A stretch of DNA of 64,000 bases from Magicicada septendecula (Eukaryota > Arthropoda > Insecta > Hemiptera > Cicadidae): positions 354,564,302 to 354,628,301 of the forward strand of contig CM068374.1 of assembly GCA_034769895.1 (NCBI GenBank), given 5' to 3'. The notes under the pieces were generated by a model. It saw only the letters and a program-made list of their open reading frames with translations. It had not been told where the DNA came from and did no database searches. This document shows, piece by piece, positions 34,558-46,182 of the stretch. A program made the translations under genes and the position numbers. Every line of letters starts with the position of its first letter. The stretch's first letter is position 1.

Positions 34558-37387
34558 ATGAGTAAAATATACAGTACAAGAACAGTTTGTGATTCACCAG
34601 ACCGGAGGTGGGAAGTAAAGCCAGACAGTCAAGTAAATAATGACATTCTATGGCATCAAAAATTGGAGGAGATCCGACAATTCCGAGGAACCCAAGATGG
34701 GAATCCAATGACAGAGCAAGAGGTGGAAAAGTTAATACGAATTTACAACAAGTACCGGCATGTATTTTCCGACCAACCAGGAAAAGTACGGGGGTATCAA
34801 TGCGAGTTAAGATTTAAAGAAGTGGCCAATTTCAATAAAAAATCCTATCCCATAGCGTATGCAGCCAAGGAAGCAGTACGCACAGAAATTAGTAAGATGA
34901 TGGAGGAAGACATCATAAAATATAGCTGTTCACAATACACCAGTCCGATAGTTGCTGTTACGAAAAAGGATGGAAGAGTACGCTTGTGTCTCGACGCTCG
35001 AGAAATAAATAAAATACTGATCAACGACAGAACATCTCCTGGTGAGATCGAGGAAATCCTCAAGAAGTTCCATGGAACGCAATTTATTAGCACATGGGAT
35101 ACGGTCTGCGGGTACTGGCAGGTAGAACTGCACCCAGCCAGCCGACAGTACGTAGCATTCATATTTGAAGGCAGGAACTACCAGTTCAAGCGACTACCTT
35201 TTGGGCTGGTAAACTCTGTAGCAATATTTGTTCGCTGCATGGACCAGATACTGGGTCCCGAAACTATGAGCTATACCACTGTATACGTTAATGATCTGTT
35301 GATCACCTCATCAAATTGGGAGGAGCATTGTATGAGAGTTGAAAAAGTGTTAGAAAAATTATCTATTAACAATGTGACATTAAAACTCGAGAAATCTAAA
35401 CTAATAGCAGCAGAAGTCCAATTCCTTGGATTCAACCTGTCACGACAGGGAATAACACCGTCAATTGATAAGGTAGATGCCATTCAACGCTTTCCTACCC
35501 CAAGAAATAAGAAGCAGTTACAGTCGTTTCTGGGCATCTGTAACTACTACAGAAAGTTCCAGCAGAATTATTCAGAACTGACTACTAGACTAGCACCACA
35601 GCTATCATCCAAAAACAAGTGGATGTGGGGCCCAGAACAGGATACCATCTTCAACACTATCAAAACACACTTCCTCGACACTATCATGTTAAACCATCCC
35701 GATTTCAATAGACCCTTTTTCATGAACTGCGACGCAAGCGACATTAGCTTGGGATCGGTGCTTTACCAAGAAGACAAGGATGGAAACCACCAAGTGATAA
35801 GCTTCGCCAGCCGTACCTTAAACCAATGTGAGCGCAATTATCATGTAACTGAAAAAGAACTGTTGAGTGTGGTCTTTTCATGTGCAAAATTTCGGACTTA
35901 CATACTTGGGTATCCCATCACCGTGCGCACCGACCATAAATCCATTTCATTTTTGAAAAACTGCAAACTCAGCCATGGTCGACTAGCCAGATGGATTCTT
36001 GCTCTCCAAGAATATCACATCAACTGGGAGTATATCCCTGGTAGCAAAAATACAGCAGCTGATGTGCTATCACGGATTAACACTGAACAACAAACCTTTG
36101 ATGGAGAAAAGGAGACCATTGTGAAGGTATTTAACATCATGAAAAATAACTCTGACCTAGAAGTGATAGTGAACAAGGTGATACAACACCAGAAAGAGGA
36201 TGCAAAATTAAACCAAATCCGAGAGAGACTAGATCGACAGGAAGAAAAAGCAACTCAGTACTATTGCGTTCATGAAGATATTTTGTTTGTTAAAACTAAA
36301 CCTAACCAGAATACGTGGAAGCTGTTGATACCTAAAGAAACCGCAACTGAGATCATAATGGAGTACCACCTCAGGTACGGACACATGGGAGCACTGAAGG
36401 TGAAAAAAGCGTTAGAAGAACACACATACCTGAAAGATATTAACCGAAGGGTGAGAAAAACCATTAAAAACTGTCACATATGTCAGCTTGTAAAATGCAA
36501 CAACGACAGAAAGGAAGGAATCATGCAAGCAATAACCTCTACAAATAAAATGGAACGAGTTTTCCTAGACATATGTGGACCTATGCCACGAAGTGGAGGC
36601 AGAAAGCAGCACAAATTCATCATCATTATTATGGACCATTATTCAAAATTTATTAAATTATACCCAATCAACCGTGCTACTACAAACAAGGTATTGAACA
36701 TTGTCACACAAAGATACATTACTGACGTGGGTAGTCCCATGAATATTATCACTGACCATGGTACTCAATTCCGAGGAAGACGATGGAAGGACACATTAAT
36801 GGATCTGGGTATCCGAACATACAAGACTTCAATTTACCACCCGAACAGCAACCCAGCGGAAAGAGTGCTCCATGAAGTTGGGAGAATTCTCCGTACCTAC
36901 TGCCACGACCAGCAACGCAAGTGGAGCGAATACCTCGAAGCCACTGAAAACTTCATAAATCTCGCATACCATGAATCCATTAAGGATACCCCGTACACCA
37001 TCATGTACGGAAAACCACCACCTCGAGCCATAGAAGAACTTGTCAATTTCCCCACCAATCCAATATACCAATTTGATAATGCCAAATTCTATAGTAAAAT
37101 AGCGGAGCAAACAGAAAAGAAAAAGGCTAAATATCATAAAATGCAACCAAAGGCAATCCGGTACAGTGAAGGAGAAAAGGTATTAATACGAAACCGAGAA
37201 TTACCAAGTTCCAGAGAGGGAATCACGAAGAAATTACTGTTGTTATATAATGGACCCTATCTCATATTGAAAGATAATAAAAATAATACCTATGTCATAA
37301 GTGAAATCACAACTAAAAAGATAAAAGGGACTTATAATTAAAGGGTCTTCTTTAAAAAAGTATTATGAACCAGTGTCAGAAAAGTAA
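34558..37387 (+). pseudogene. pol: Element B unit 3 RT-RNase H-integrase, truncated
   Basis: The frame is open from ATG 34558 to TAA 37339-37341 (927 residues). It has the YVND change at residues 243-246 (35284-35295) and the same four-base length change as unit 2, which cuts off the last 14 residues after the GPY/F module. RNase H and integrase motifs are all visible, including the HHCC finger and DDE residues. It is separated from protease by the frame break shared by all units. Confidence 0.85.
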
Positions 37388-37732
37388 AGAGAATTTTGTA
37401 AGTAACTATTATCAAAATTCAAAAATAAATGTAAGCACAACTTACAATAAGTATTTGATTGGAACCATTGTTATTATAAATGAGAGGGAATTTAAAAGAA
37501 AGATAAACTAAATTCACAACAAAGTAAGGCTAAACTTACGACCAAGTGTGAAACAAAATGTGTAAACACATGTAATTTTGAAAATATGTATAATGAAATA
37601 TCATAAAAATTGAGATATAAATAATTCAATGTTACACAAATAATGATGACGCTACATAACATCATTAACCAATCCTATCACAAAAAGGGGATAAATAGAA
37701 ATTAATGTTTCACAAAAGAAGAGACAAAAATC
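37388..37732 (+). other. Unit 3 3' non-coding region
   Basis: Stem-loops at 37430-37446 and 37524-37539, then the purine-rich run before LTR4. Confidence 0.6.
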
Positions 37733-39948
37733 TGTAGCATGACAGATAAGCCCATAAAAATGAATGGTAAAATGGTCATAGAAATAAAATACTAACATTG
37801 TTAAATCCGAAGAAAGCAAAATAAAATAAAGAATTAATTAAGAACCACCGTAGAATACAATCATTGATTAAAATAAAAGTTCATGTAAAATAAATGTTAC
37901 AAGGAGTGATGAATCATCAAAACCAATTTAAAAGCTAAATATTGTAACATGACATAAGGTAGCAAAGATTCAATGGTATTTAATTATAAAATAAACAGCT
38001 GAAGATGAGAGTAAGAGGCAAAAACTTATGAACTTAAAGATCAATAACCCAGTAACCCAATAAATGACAAATGACTATTAACCTGACAGACTTGACACAA
38101 TAGATCGGATAGGAACCAAAGAAACCAAGAGACAGTGAAGAAGAAGTATAAGTACAATCAAGTCATCCCAAAAAAGTGAACAGAATATTGTAAATTTAGT
38201 AATGAATTGATGTCCGTAGTATATGAGATGTAGCTAGGACAATAAGATTAATGAAGGGTAATAGTATCACATGTATCTTGTTATTTAAAGAATGTACTTG
38301 TATAATATAATGTAGGGGGGTTAGAAGCTAACCATACCCCAAACTAATTGTAATAATAATGGCCAAAGGCTATAAACAATACTTTGAGCCCAAAACAAAA
38401 GCAATATTAGAATGATGACCAAAAGTGATCAGTGTGATTTGGAGGTAAATAGTTATACATAACCATAATCACACAGTGATATAAAGTAATCAGACAACCC
38501 ATGAATAAACAAGTGAATAAGCCCAAAAGTGTGTGTAAAACTAAATAAGTAGTGAAGTGATAGGTATAGAATAATGAAACAAAGTGAGCAGGGTAGTAAT
38601 TATAGAAACTTTCTAAAGAAAGGAAAAGTGCAGTGGGAGTGTAGAACCAAATATTATATAAGCCAACTATGTTAAAACAGATAAACAATTTGTGATAAAC
38701 TGTGCATTAGTAAGTAAGATTGAACTAATTGTAATATTGTTAATTTAGGTAATAAGATATCAGGATTATATATTAAGATAAGAACTAAGGTATTAGAATG
38801 AATAGCAAGTAAGGAGGACAGACACTGTGTTTAAGTGAAGGGAATAGTAGATAGGACATATCATATAAGGAACAGTTTATCAATAGTATTATAAGAGTTT
38901 CTTTAAGTTTCTGTAAGTAAGTATTAAGAGTTTTGTTAGTGTTCAGAAAATCATAGTATAGAGTAAATTGTAGGGTAAGCAGATAACAGCAGTTAAAAGT
39001 TATTTCAGGGCAGAACCTGAAAAGAAATGTTTAATAGTAAGAATTAGAGTTAGGGATACTGATGTTTATTGTTTGTTTTGTTTATAAATTGTATTAGAGT
39101 TACCAGAAATGTTAGTAAGAAATGTTAGATGGAAGTAGAATGGAATCTAGGCTCTAGGCCAAACTGTTGAACATAAATTTATTAATTTGAGAACAAATAA
39201 TAATCCAAAGTTAAGGCAGAACATGCCAAATGATTAAACCATGTAAGTGGATATTCCTAGTACCAAAATATGTAATTAACAACTAATTTTGAATAAAATA
39301 TATGTAAGATATAAATATGGGAAAATAGTAAAAATGTAATTAGCTATTCAAAAGTAGGCATGAGGGGTATCAAAATGTTCATCATGAAAAATTAGGAAGA
39401 ATGGTACTAATGTGATGACTCTAGTTATTAGAATAAAGTAGTAATCTTCAATTGAAGATATTTTGGTAGAAATAGGCGAAAAAAGACGATAAATCCTAAC
39501 AATAACCTGAGTTAATAACCAATGAAAAATTAGCATAATTTATTAAGTAACCATAGCAACAAGAGAAATAACGCCAAAAAACCGTTAGATTTTCAGTAGT
39601 CATTATTAACCAACGCCAGAGAGTGGAGCTCTCGTATTAAAATTAAATTATTATTCTGCAAGTAATTTCAAAACTAATTAAAACCAATGGAAGACGATTA
39701 CAACAGTACAGGGAATCCTTAACATAAATTTTTTATTTGTAAAAAATTAAATTAACAAACCGTAGTGATCCAAAGAAGACGAAGCGACGCCGTGACGAAG
39801 AAAGACGACCACTGACACTATATGAAGATCAGTGGAACCTTCTAAAAGAAGAAGACGACATCAACTGAAGAAACACGAGGCCTGAATCAGCAAAGAGAAG
39901 TGACGAGATGAGGGAAACAGACGACAGGAGTTATCCATAGAAGAAGAC

Positions 39949-41115
39949 TGTTATGTTCATTTACATTTTAAATATATACAATACAAAAATACAGTTTCCA
40001 CCTACCTGCAAGGTTTCTTATATTCGGGTCCAGAATTCGATAACATGCACGTCAGATGCAAACCTGTGTTAAAGGTTATCGAAATAACTTACTCTACACA
40101 TTTTATGAAGAGAAATTATGATTTTTAATTATCAAATATTGCAACGTTAAAGGTTAAATTTTTCCAATAAATTTTCTCACATGGTTTTCCAAATTTTGTT
40201 ACCCTGGTTCATACATCTTACTATGATATACCTAAATTATATTACTTACATCTATGTAGATAGCCCAGCCTGCATCACACACTCTCACATTATTAACAAA
40301 ACCTTTAACACCTTGAATCTAATAATATAAAAATACCCCTCCCCAGCCGGCACGCGGTTTTAGTTCGCACTGTTCGTTTTTCTCATTTTTGACTTTGTGA
40401 TGAGTTCCGGATTTCACGGTTGTTGCTAATTGATAACTATTGGTTTCACTGCCGCCTAGTAGTTCACAAAATAGAGTTTTAAGACTGAAACGTGGAAAAA
40501 TCTGAAGAGCCCCTTTAGGGCGGTGCCTGGCCAGACACGATCAGTGACGAACTGCCCAAGGTGTTTCCTTGAGTCGCGGGAAATGAGCAGTCACGGCCAT
40601 CATGTTTTAGTCGCCGTTGGTGCTTAATTGCGGTGGCATAACCATTTTATGCATGGATTATAACTGGTATATGTGTGGTACCAGAGGCCGATATTGGCAT
40701 CTGCTCTGCTGATGTCGCTCACAGTAGGCGGAGTTTAACGCTGTTTTCCGGTAGCCGGTCGATTGGAACTACTAACTTTTCGTCCCAGCGCCATGTTTGT
40801 CTCAACTGTGGTGTCTCTCACGGCGTCATTGCTGATCCCCGCCCGGCTGAGTTGCATACGGGCGTCAAAACACATGCACAGAGTTCTTAGAATTTTGGTG
40901 GAGGTAAATTCTTCTGCCGTGTTACACCACTGAAATTGCGCATTGCCTTTGTTCCAAACGCTGTTTCTCAACCTCGTGCTGTTGCTTGGAAAATAACGTT
41001 GCACAATAATGCAGCTTTACAATACTTTATCCAAACCCGCCCGAAATTGAAATGAATAAAAATATAATTACCCCATACTGTTAAAAATAAAACACCCAAA
41101 ATTTGACCCGCTACA
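39949..41115 (-). repeat. Element C 3' LTR
   Basis: This is the direct-repeat partner of 46183-47348. In element sense it begins TGTAGCGGG; D begins TGTAACGGG, so the two families share LTR edges. It is G/C-richer than its surroundings at 40500-41000. Confidence 0.9.
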
Positions 41116-41165
41116 ATACCCCCTCGATGAGAATTCTGCTGTCCATGACAGAAGAAATCTCATCG
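41116..41165 (-). promoter_or_regulatory. Element C polypurine tract and adjacent hairpin
   Basis: In element sense GAGGGGGTAT directly precedes the 3' LTR, a typical plus-strand primer. Next to it (41125-41165) is an inverted repeat with outer arms CGATGAGA/TCTCATCG and inner arms TTCT/AGAA and TGTC/GACA. D has a hairpin at the same distance with outer arms CAATGAGAT/ATCTCATTG, a compensatory pair of changes. Confidence 0.7.
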
Positions 41166-43778
41166 ACAAACCCCGAAGAGGACCGGTGAGGAACTGGTGC
41201 CAACAACCCCCTGATTCTTAGTCTCTCGGGTACACGACCCCCCTGGCTCAGCGACCATGGACTCATCTGAACGAGATCACTGGACTTCTCTATAAGAGAT
41301 CCCAACACCGAGAAATCGATCAGACTCGCACCACAGCGCGCCTCGCCTTCTAACACGCTACCCCCAAAAATCCTCAATCCCTGGCTAAAATTATCCCAGC
41401 TCCTCCGCCGATATGGATCCCCTTTTTGCAAGCTGGGCTGCCTTTAGCAGATACTGGGCTCACACACACTAACATTACATATTACCCTAACACATTAAAA
41501 TGAAAACTTCCTTTTAAAATTTATTATAAATTTAAACAATTCAAAATTCAAAAAAAAAATAATCTTTTATCAAAAATTCTCTTTCTTTTTTTTCTAATTT
41601 TTTGTTTCGAATGACTTAATCTAGACATTTCTAATAACATAAACTCATCCTTATTCTAACAGGAGAATCACTTATAGTCTACCAACATAATGCAATACAA
41701 TAAAAGAAAAATGGTTAATACACACATAATAAAAGAATCATTACTCAAATATTCACTCGCTGGCAGGCGAAAAATCAAGTTTTCTTTTTTTTTTTTTTTC
41801 AATAAAAAATTAAAATTTTCAAAAATTTTAAAATTCAAAAAAAATTTAAATTTATTCATTAAAAAAAATTTTATTAACTTTATTTATTAAACAACATTTA
41901 TTAAAATTATTCAAATATTGGTTTGAGTTAATCAAACAAACAAATTAAAATTGGATTCCTACTATACAAGTTTAGTAGGTATCTGGCCTCATCAGCTGAT
42001 CGTAACTAGGTCAAGTCCAAGATCCTTGACCTACATATGTTATATATGATTTCTGAAAATACACTGAACATCTGTAATATCCTAACTTGAAATACAAAAC
42101 ATAATAACACAAAATATTTAAAACAAACAAAATATTAATATAGATAATAAACAGATTGACATTTAAATTATTTAAAACAAACAATTCTTAATTTTACATT
42201 ATTTTCAAATTTTATCAAAATTCTGTCACTGGTTAAAAAAAATAAACAATTGTATATTCTTTATCATGAATCTCTCTTTAGTTAACAGTTAATTCTACCT
42301 TACTGGGGGTGATGTAAATTATTTATTCTCGTTTTTCTGTATTAGATCTCTATACATATATAAACTTTCTCCCTCTGACTCTAATATTCATCAACTTCAA
42401 CTCCCATGACACCCAACTCTATCAAAAATATCTACTAATCAGGACACTCTAAACCCCAACTTACCATTTAACACAATTCGCCACCTTCTCTCAATATATA
42501 AAATACTCTCTAACCCTTTGTATATAGGATACGTGTTTCCCCTCCCCCAAAAAACTCAATTCCCTTATCTGGCGGCCCGGATTTTACCTAAGGCGGCCCC
42601 TTCCCCACTAAAATCTATTCCTATCCCGTCCCAACCCTTGTTGCAGACTCCTACATTACACTACCCTCTAATACAAAATTCCCATCCCCAAAAATCTCAA
42701 TCTCATTACCTCACTACAAATACACAAAATAACCTCATTAATTATAAACATAAATATATCATTCAGAACCTACATAAAGTCTCCATTACTACTGTGTCAA
42801 CATTAATACTTCACCAACTCTGTTACATCTCATCAACTCAAAAACAACATTACATCATATTCACCTCTACTATTTCAAATTCAACTTTGATTTCAACTTG
42901 GACAGATATATGTGTCCCATAAAATTATGCATCACCCAAAAATTGTCTCTTATTAGCTGGCCTAAATTGTTACTTTATTTCTCATTGTAGCAAATTATTT
43001 TTATCATTACTTCAAAATATCTGTAATACATTAAACATTACATTGGACATTAATTATTTGTAACATTTACAAACCAACATACCAGTGACATTATTTCTGA
43101 TTAGCTGATATCCTAACATAATAAAAACACAATGAAAATACATCTTAAAATTGAGCAAATTATCTGAAATATACATATTTATTTTTATTTATTCTCACTT
43201 CTCACCTCATTGTTTCCCCTTTTTTCTGATTCTGATGCTTATGTTAACCTGCCAGACGATTTACTTATTGGCTTAAAAGCAAAATACACACATAACAAAA
43301 TTACATATACTTATCAATGCTTATCTAATAGACAACAGTAAAATAATACACTTAAAATTATAGCATGAACACCTTAATTTACGAGTCTGCGCATATAATT
43401 ATTTGGACAGAGCACAAGCATTTTTTGATTGAATTAAACTTTGAATAAGCAAAACTTTTACGTCATAAAATTTTAAATTCGTGACTCCTTTACGTCACCT
43501 CCCAGCCACACACACTATTTCCGATTATGGAGGACTGTCTCGCCCTTTCGCTTCCACAGAGACTGTATATTTTGGAGCAGGTTTTTTTTTACCTCTCCGT
43601 GTCTCTGCTTCCGCTGTTAAGTTTTAAAGTTGTGAACATCATCATGTTCTTGTTATAAAATCATGCACCCTTAAAACGGATCTGCCACCGGTCTTGCTGT
43701 TCCTCCTCGAACAGAGTGGCAGCCGCTGTTCCATAGTTCCGGGAGATCTCCTCTAATTGTCCCCCCATTAAATTTCAA
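41166..43778. other. Element C internal non-coding region, part shared with D
   Basis: No credible ORF is seen. A short hairpin near 41282-41304 (TCTCT-ata-AGAGA, inside a conserved GGACTTCTC context) recurs in D at 50421-50442. A second shared block (about 42395-42812, with the repeated phrase AATTCGCCACCTTCTCTC) matches D 51028-51433 at moderate identity. The rest (about 41460-42390 and 42960-43480) is A/T-rich and I see nothing in it. Confidence 0.5.
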
Positions 43779-44075
43779 ATATATACCAATTTCAAGTCAG
43801 CTATGGTCAAGGGACTTGATATGACCATAGCTGGCCGCTAGCCAAAACCACGGTTAGTGCTGGTAAGACAGTAATCGCCCGAAAAGTCGAGGAAATCTAA
43901 ACTTTTATTTCACTGCCTGTTTCACATCAATATTTTTATGTGCGACACGTTATTTAATATTGTGTGTAAAACATTTTTATTTTACACGGATAAGGTGTGC
44001 CGCACATTTATCGCCAGTTTGGCCTCCGATGGGGGCAACACTCACTGCTACCCCCAACCCATTTCGCTATTTAAG
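43779..44075 (-). ncRNA. Element C conserved structured segment (putative cis-acting RNA)
   Basis: Bases 43779-43897 match D 52088-52206 with no indel and four mismatches in 119, far above the rest of the two elements. Within it are two overlapping inverted repeats: TCAAGTC/GACTTGA (43792-43798, 43813-43819) and CAGCTATGGTCA/TGACCATAGCTG (43798-43809, 43822-43833), which cannot easily form together. Next comes a nested pair, ATGTGCG/CGCACAT (43938-43944, 44001-44007) around GTGTAAAA/TTTTACAC (43964-43971, 43980-43987). D has different bases but the same nesting. I read it as a structured element of the transcript, for example for packaging or dimerisation; that role is inferred. Confidence 0.5.
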
Positions 44076-44884
44076 AGAGCACAGGCCACCCCCACAATAG
44101 CCACATAATAACTAATTATAATTGACAACTAATTAAAATTTGTATATACATTATCATATAATAATTGCATCAACACTCATTTAACCCATTCATAACCTTT
44201 TACCGTTTAACTTTCTTGAAATTTTCAAAATTTATTATTGTTAATCATTATCTATCATTTTTCATTTATTATTAACATTTTTTAATTATCTTTATTTCTT
44301 GAACCAACTTATTTCCAAATAACATCTTATTACTGAATTAGAATCTCAATTACACCTGTAAATGTTTTTATTACACATGATTATAAAATTTTTCTACTTA
44401 CAATCCATTTAACATGATATGCCCACAAAACATAATCACCACCATCTCTGAAACATTTCACAAAATTTATTAATTTAAATTAAATAATTTCTCATTCATT
44501 ACCAAATTTCCATCTCGTAAAACAAACTGAATTTACAACAAAATTAATTATTCAACATTTACATGATCAATTAAAATATTTAAAATATATCAAATTGTTT
44601 TAATTAAATTAATTGTTAACAATATAGAATTCATTACCATCCAAACAATTATAATTCTCTAATTACTTGTTTTCAAAATTAATTTGGTTTATTTATTTAA
44701 ATTGCAAATATTTCAATATTATGATCACAACAATCATCTTGCATACCCACATATAAATTCACTAGATTTTATTTACAACTCTTGTTAATTATTATTCCAT
44801 TTTTTCCACACTTCTGTCCAAATCTGCCATGTCAAAAAACCATTAAAACAAAATATTTATACTGTCTTTTATTGTTTTAATAGT
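44076..44884. other. Element C A/T-rich spacer
   Basis: This is strongly A/T-rich sequence between the conserved segment and the ORF. I see no ORF, repeat or conserved block in it. Confidence 0.5.
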
Positions 44885-45998
44885 TTAACCTCCATCGTTC
44901 CAAATCAACCTTGGTTCTACATAACATCGTTCAATCTTATCAGCACACAAATGACTGTTTTGTGTGTCGTAACCAGAAAAACTAACTTCAATCAACTTAT
45001 TCACATACTCGTTCAACCAGTCTACGTTAGGTATTTTTGTCAAGTCTTCATCATTAAATTCATTCACTATCGGGTTAATTATTTTTATTAAATCATTGTA
45101 ATCATTATCATTCACATATACTTCTAAACTTTCCTTCCATTCTTCATATTTTCTATGCAAATTATACAGTTCTGTTACATACCCTTCTCTACTTACTTCT
45201 CTCTCTTCATAACACCACATCCCACTCTCACAATTATTACGGACAGAGGGTACTACATTATACAACATTTCTTCATTTAACAATAAGGGTCTCTTGCCCT
45301 GAAAAAACCACATTAAATCATCATCATCATTATAAACAACAAGGGGAAAATTTGCCCTCTGTCCCCATTCGACTACAACATTATTTTTTCTCTCTCTCTC
45401 CAACTCACTGACACACATTAACATCTCATAATCACTGCATTCTACACTTTCATTAATACTCTCATCATTTATTTTTACCGTATCACTTTCTAATACCAAT
45501 TTCTCAAACACATTATTATTCTCAATATTCAATTCATTATTTTTGACATTATTGTTATTATTTGTTATTATATTTTCATCATTTGCTTCTACACTATTCT
45601 TCACCCCCACTATACTCTCAGAATTGTCTACTATTTCGTCATTTTTACATTTTGTCATATTTAACACATTGTCACCTAATTTCTCAAACTTCTGTTCTAA
45701 CTTATTTAAACTAGTTTTTATTGTTTCGTTAGTGCTTTCTAAATGTTTATTCATTTCTTGTATTTCATATTTCAACTCATCAGATCTATTGTTAATGAGA
45801 TTAAATAAATCATTTAATGACAACTCTTTCTCTTGTATTTATTTTAATTGGTACGGGAGTAGAAATCGCTCCCGGCGAACTAATTATGGATACTTCTACA
45901 TTCTGCTCGTCTATTGACCTTGCTTCCGTTTGAATACCGGAGTCTATCTGACTCTCGGTCTGACTGTCAGATAAGCTGACTTCATTGTTATCTGCCAT
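44885..45998 (-). pseudogene. Element C ORF of unknown family in the gag position, with a frame break
   Basis: Read on the minus strand, the ORF begins at ATG 45998, where MADNNEVSLSDSQTESQ resembles the D ORF start. That frame stops at 45810; an overlapping second frame (45823 to 44885, 312 codons) carries the rest, so there is a frameshift near 45815-45830. The second part has a coiled-coil-like stretch, an Asn-rich linker, and two segments shared with D: DYEMLMCVSELERERKNN with VVEWGQR-x-NFP, and MLYNVVPSV-x-NNCES-x-MWCYEERE. It ends in NDGG where D ends DDGG. I recognise no enzyme motif. The position after the primer-binding site suggests a Gag-like role, but sequence alone does not show it. 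The frame break could be a mutation or a programmed shift. Confidence 0.65.
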
Positions 45999-46162
45999 TC
46001 TTACTTTTTTATAATACTTGTGCGTATATATACTATAATCAATATGTAATCTACTATATAGCCAATTTTGTGCTAATGACGCACTTTTTATTTTATTCCG
46101 CTAACCTAACAACACACGTTTGCATCTTTGTAGATGTTGAATTTAATTAATTTATTAAATTC

Positions 46163-46181
46163 GTTCCTGTCACGGGCGCCA
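46163..46181 (-). other. Element C primer-binding site, tRNA-Arg-like
   Basis: In element sense TGGCGCCCGTGACAGGAAC follows the 5' LTR after one base. The first 16 bases differ at one place from the complement of the 3' end of an insect tRNA-Arg as I recall it (ending CCTGTCACGGTCG plus CCA), the primer also used by some Drosophila Gypsy elements. Confidence 0.65.
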
Positions 46182-46182
46182 A

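Noticed and set aside
40675..40890. 71-residue ORF in both C LTRs (again at 46908-47123)
   Set aside because: It lies on the strand opposite to the element and within LTR sequence; identity reflects LTR duplication.
41111..41431. Minus-strand ORF in C (106 residues) facing a 90-residue ORF at the same place in D
   Set aside because: Both read through the hairpin and little of the peptide is shared apart from a VLGS stretch; the conservation is better explained by RNA structure.
42518..42922. 134-residue plus-strand ORF in C and 150-residue ORF in D (51271-51723)
   Set aside because: Opposite to the element sense, low-complexity, and the frames are not kept between C and D.
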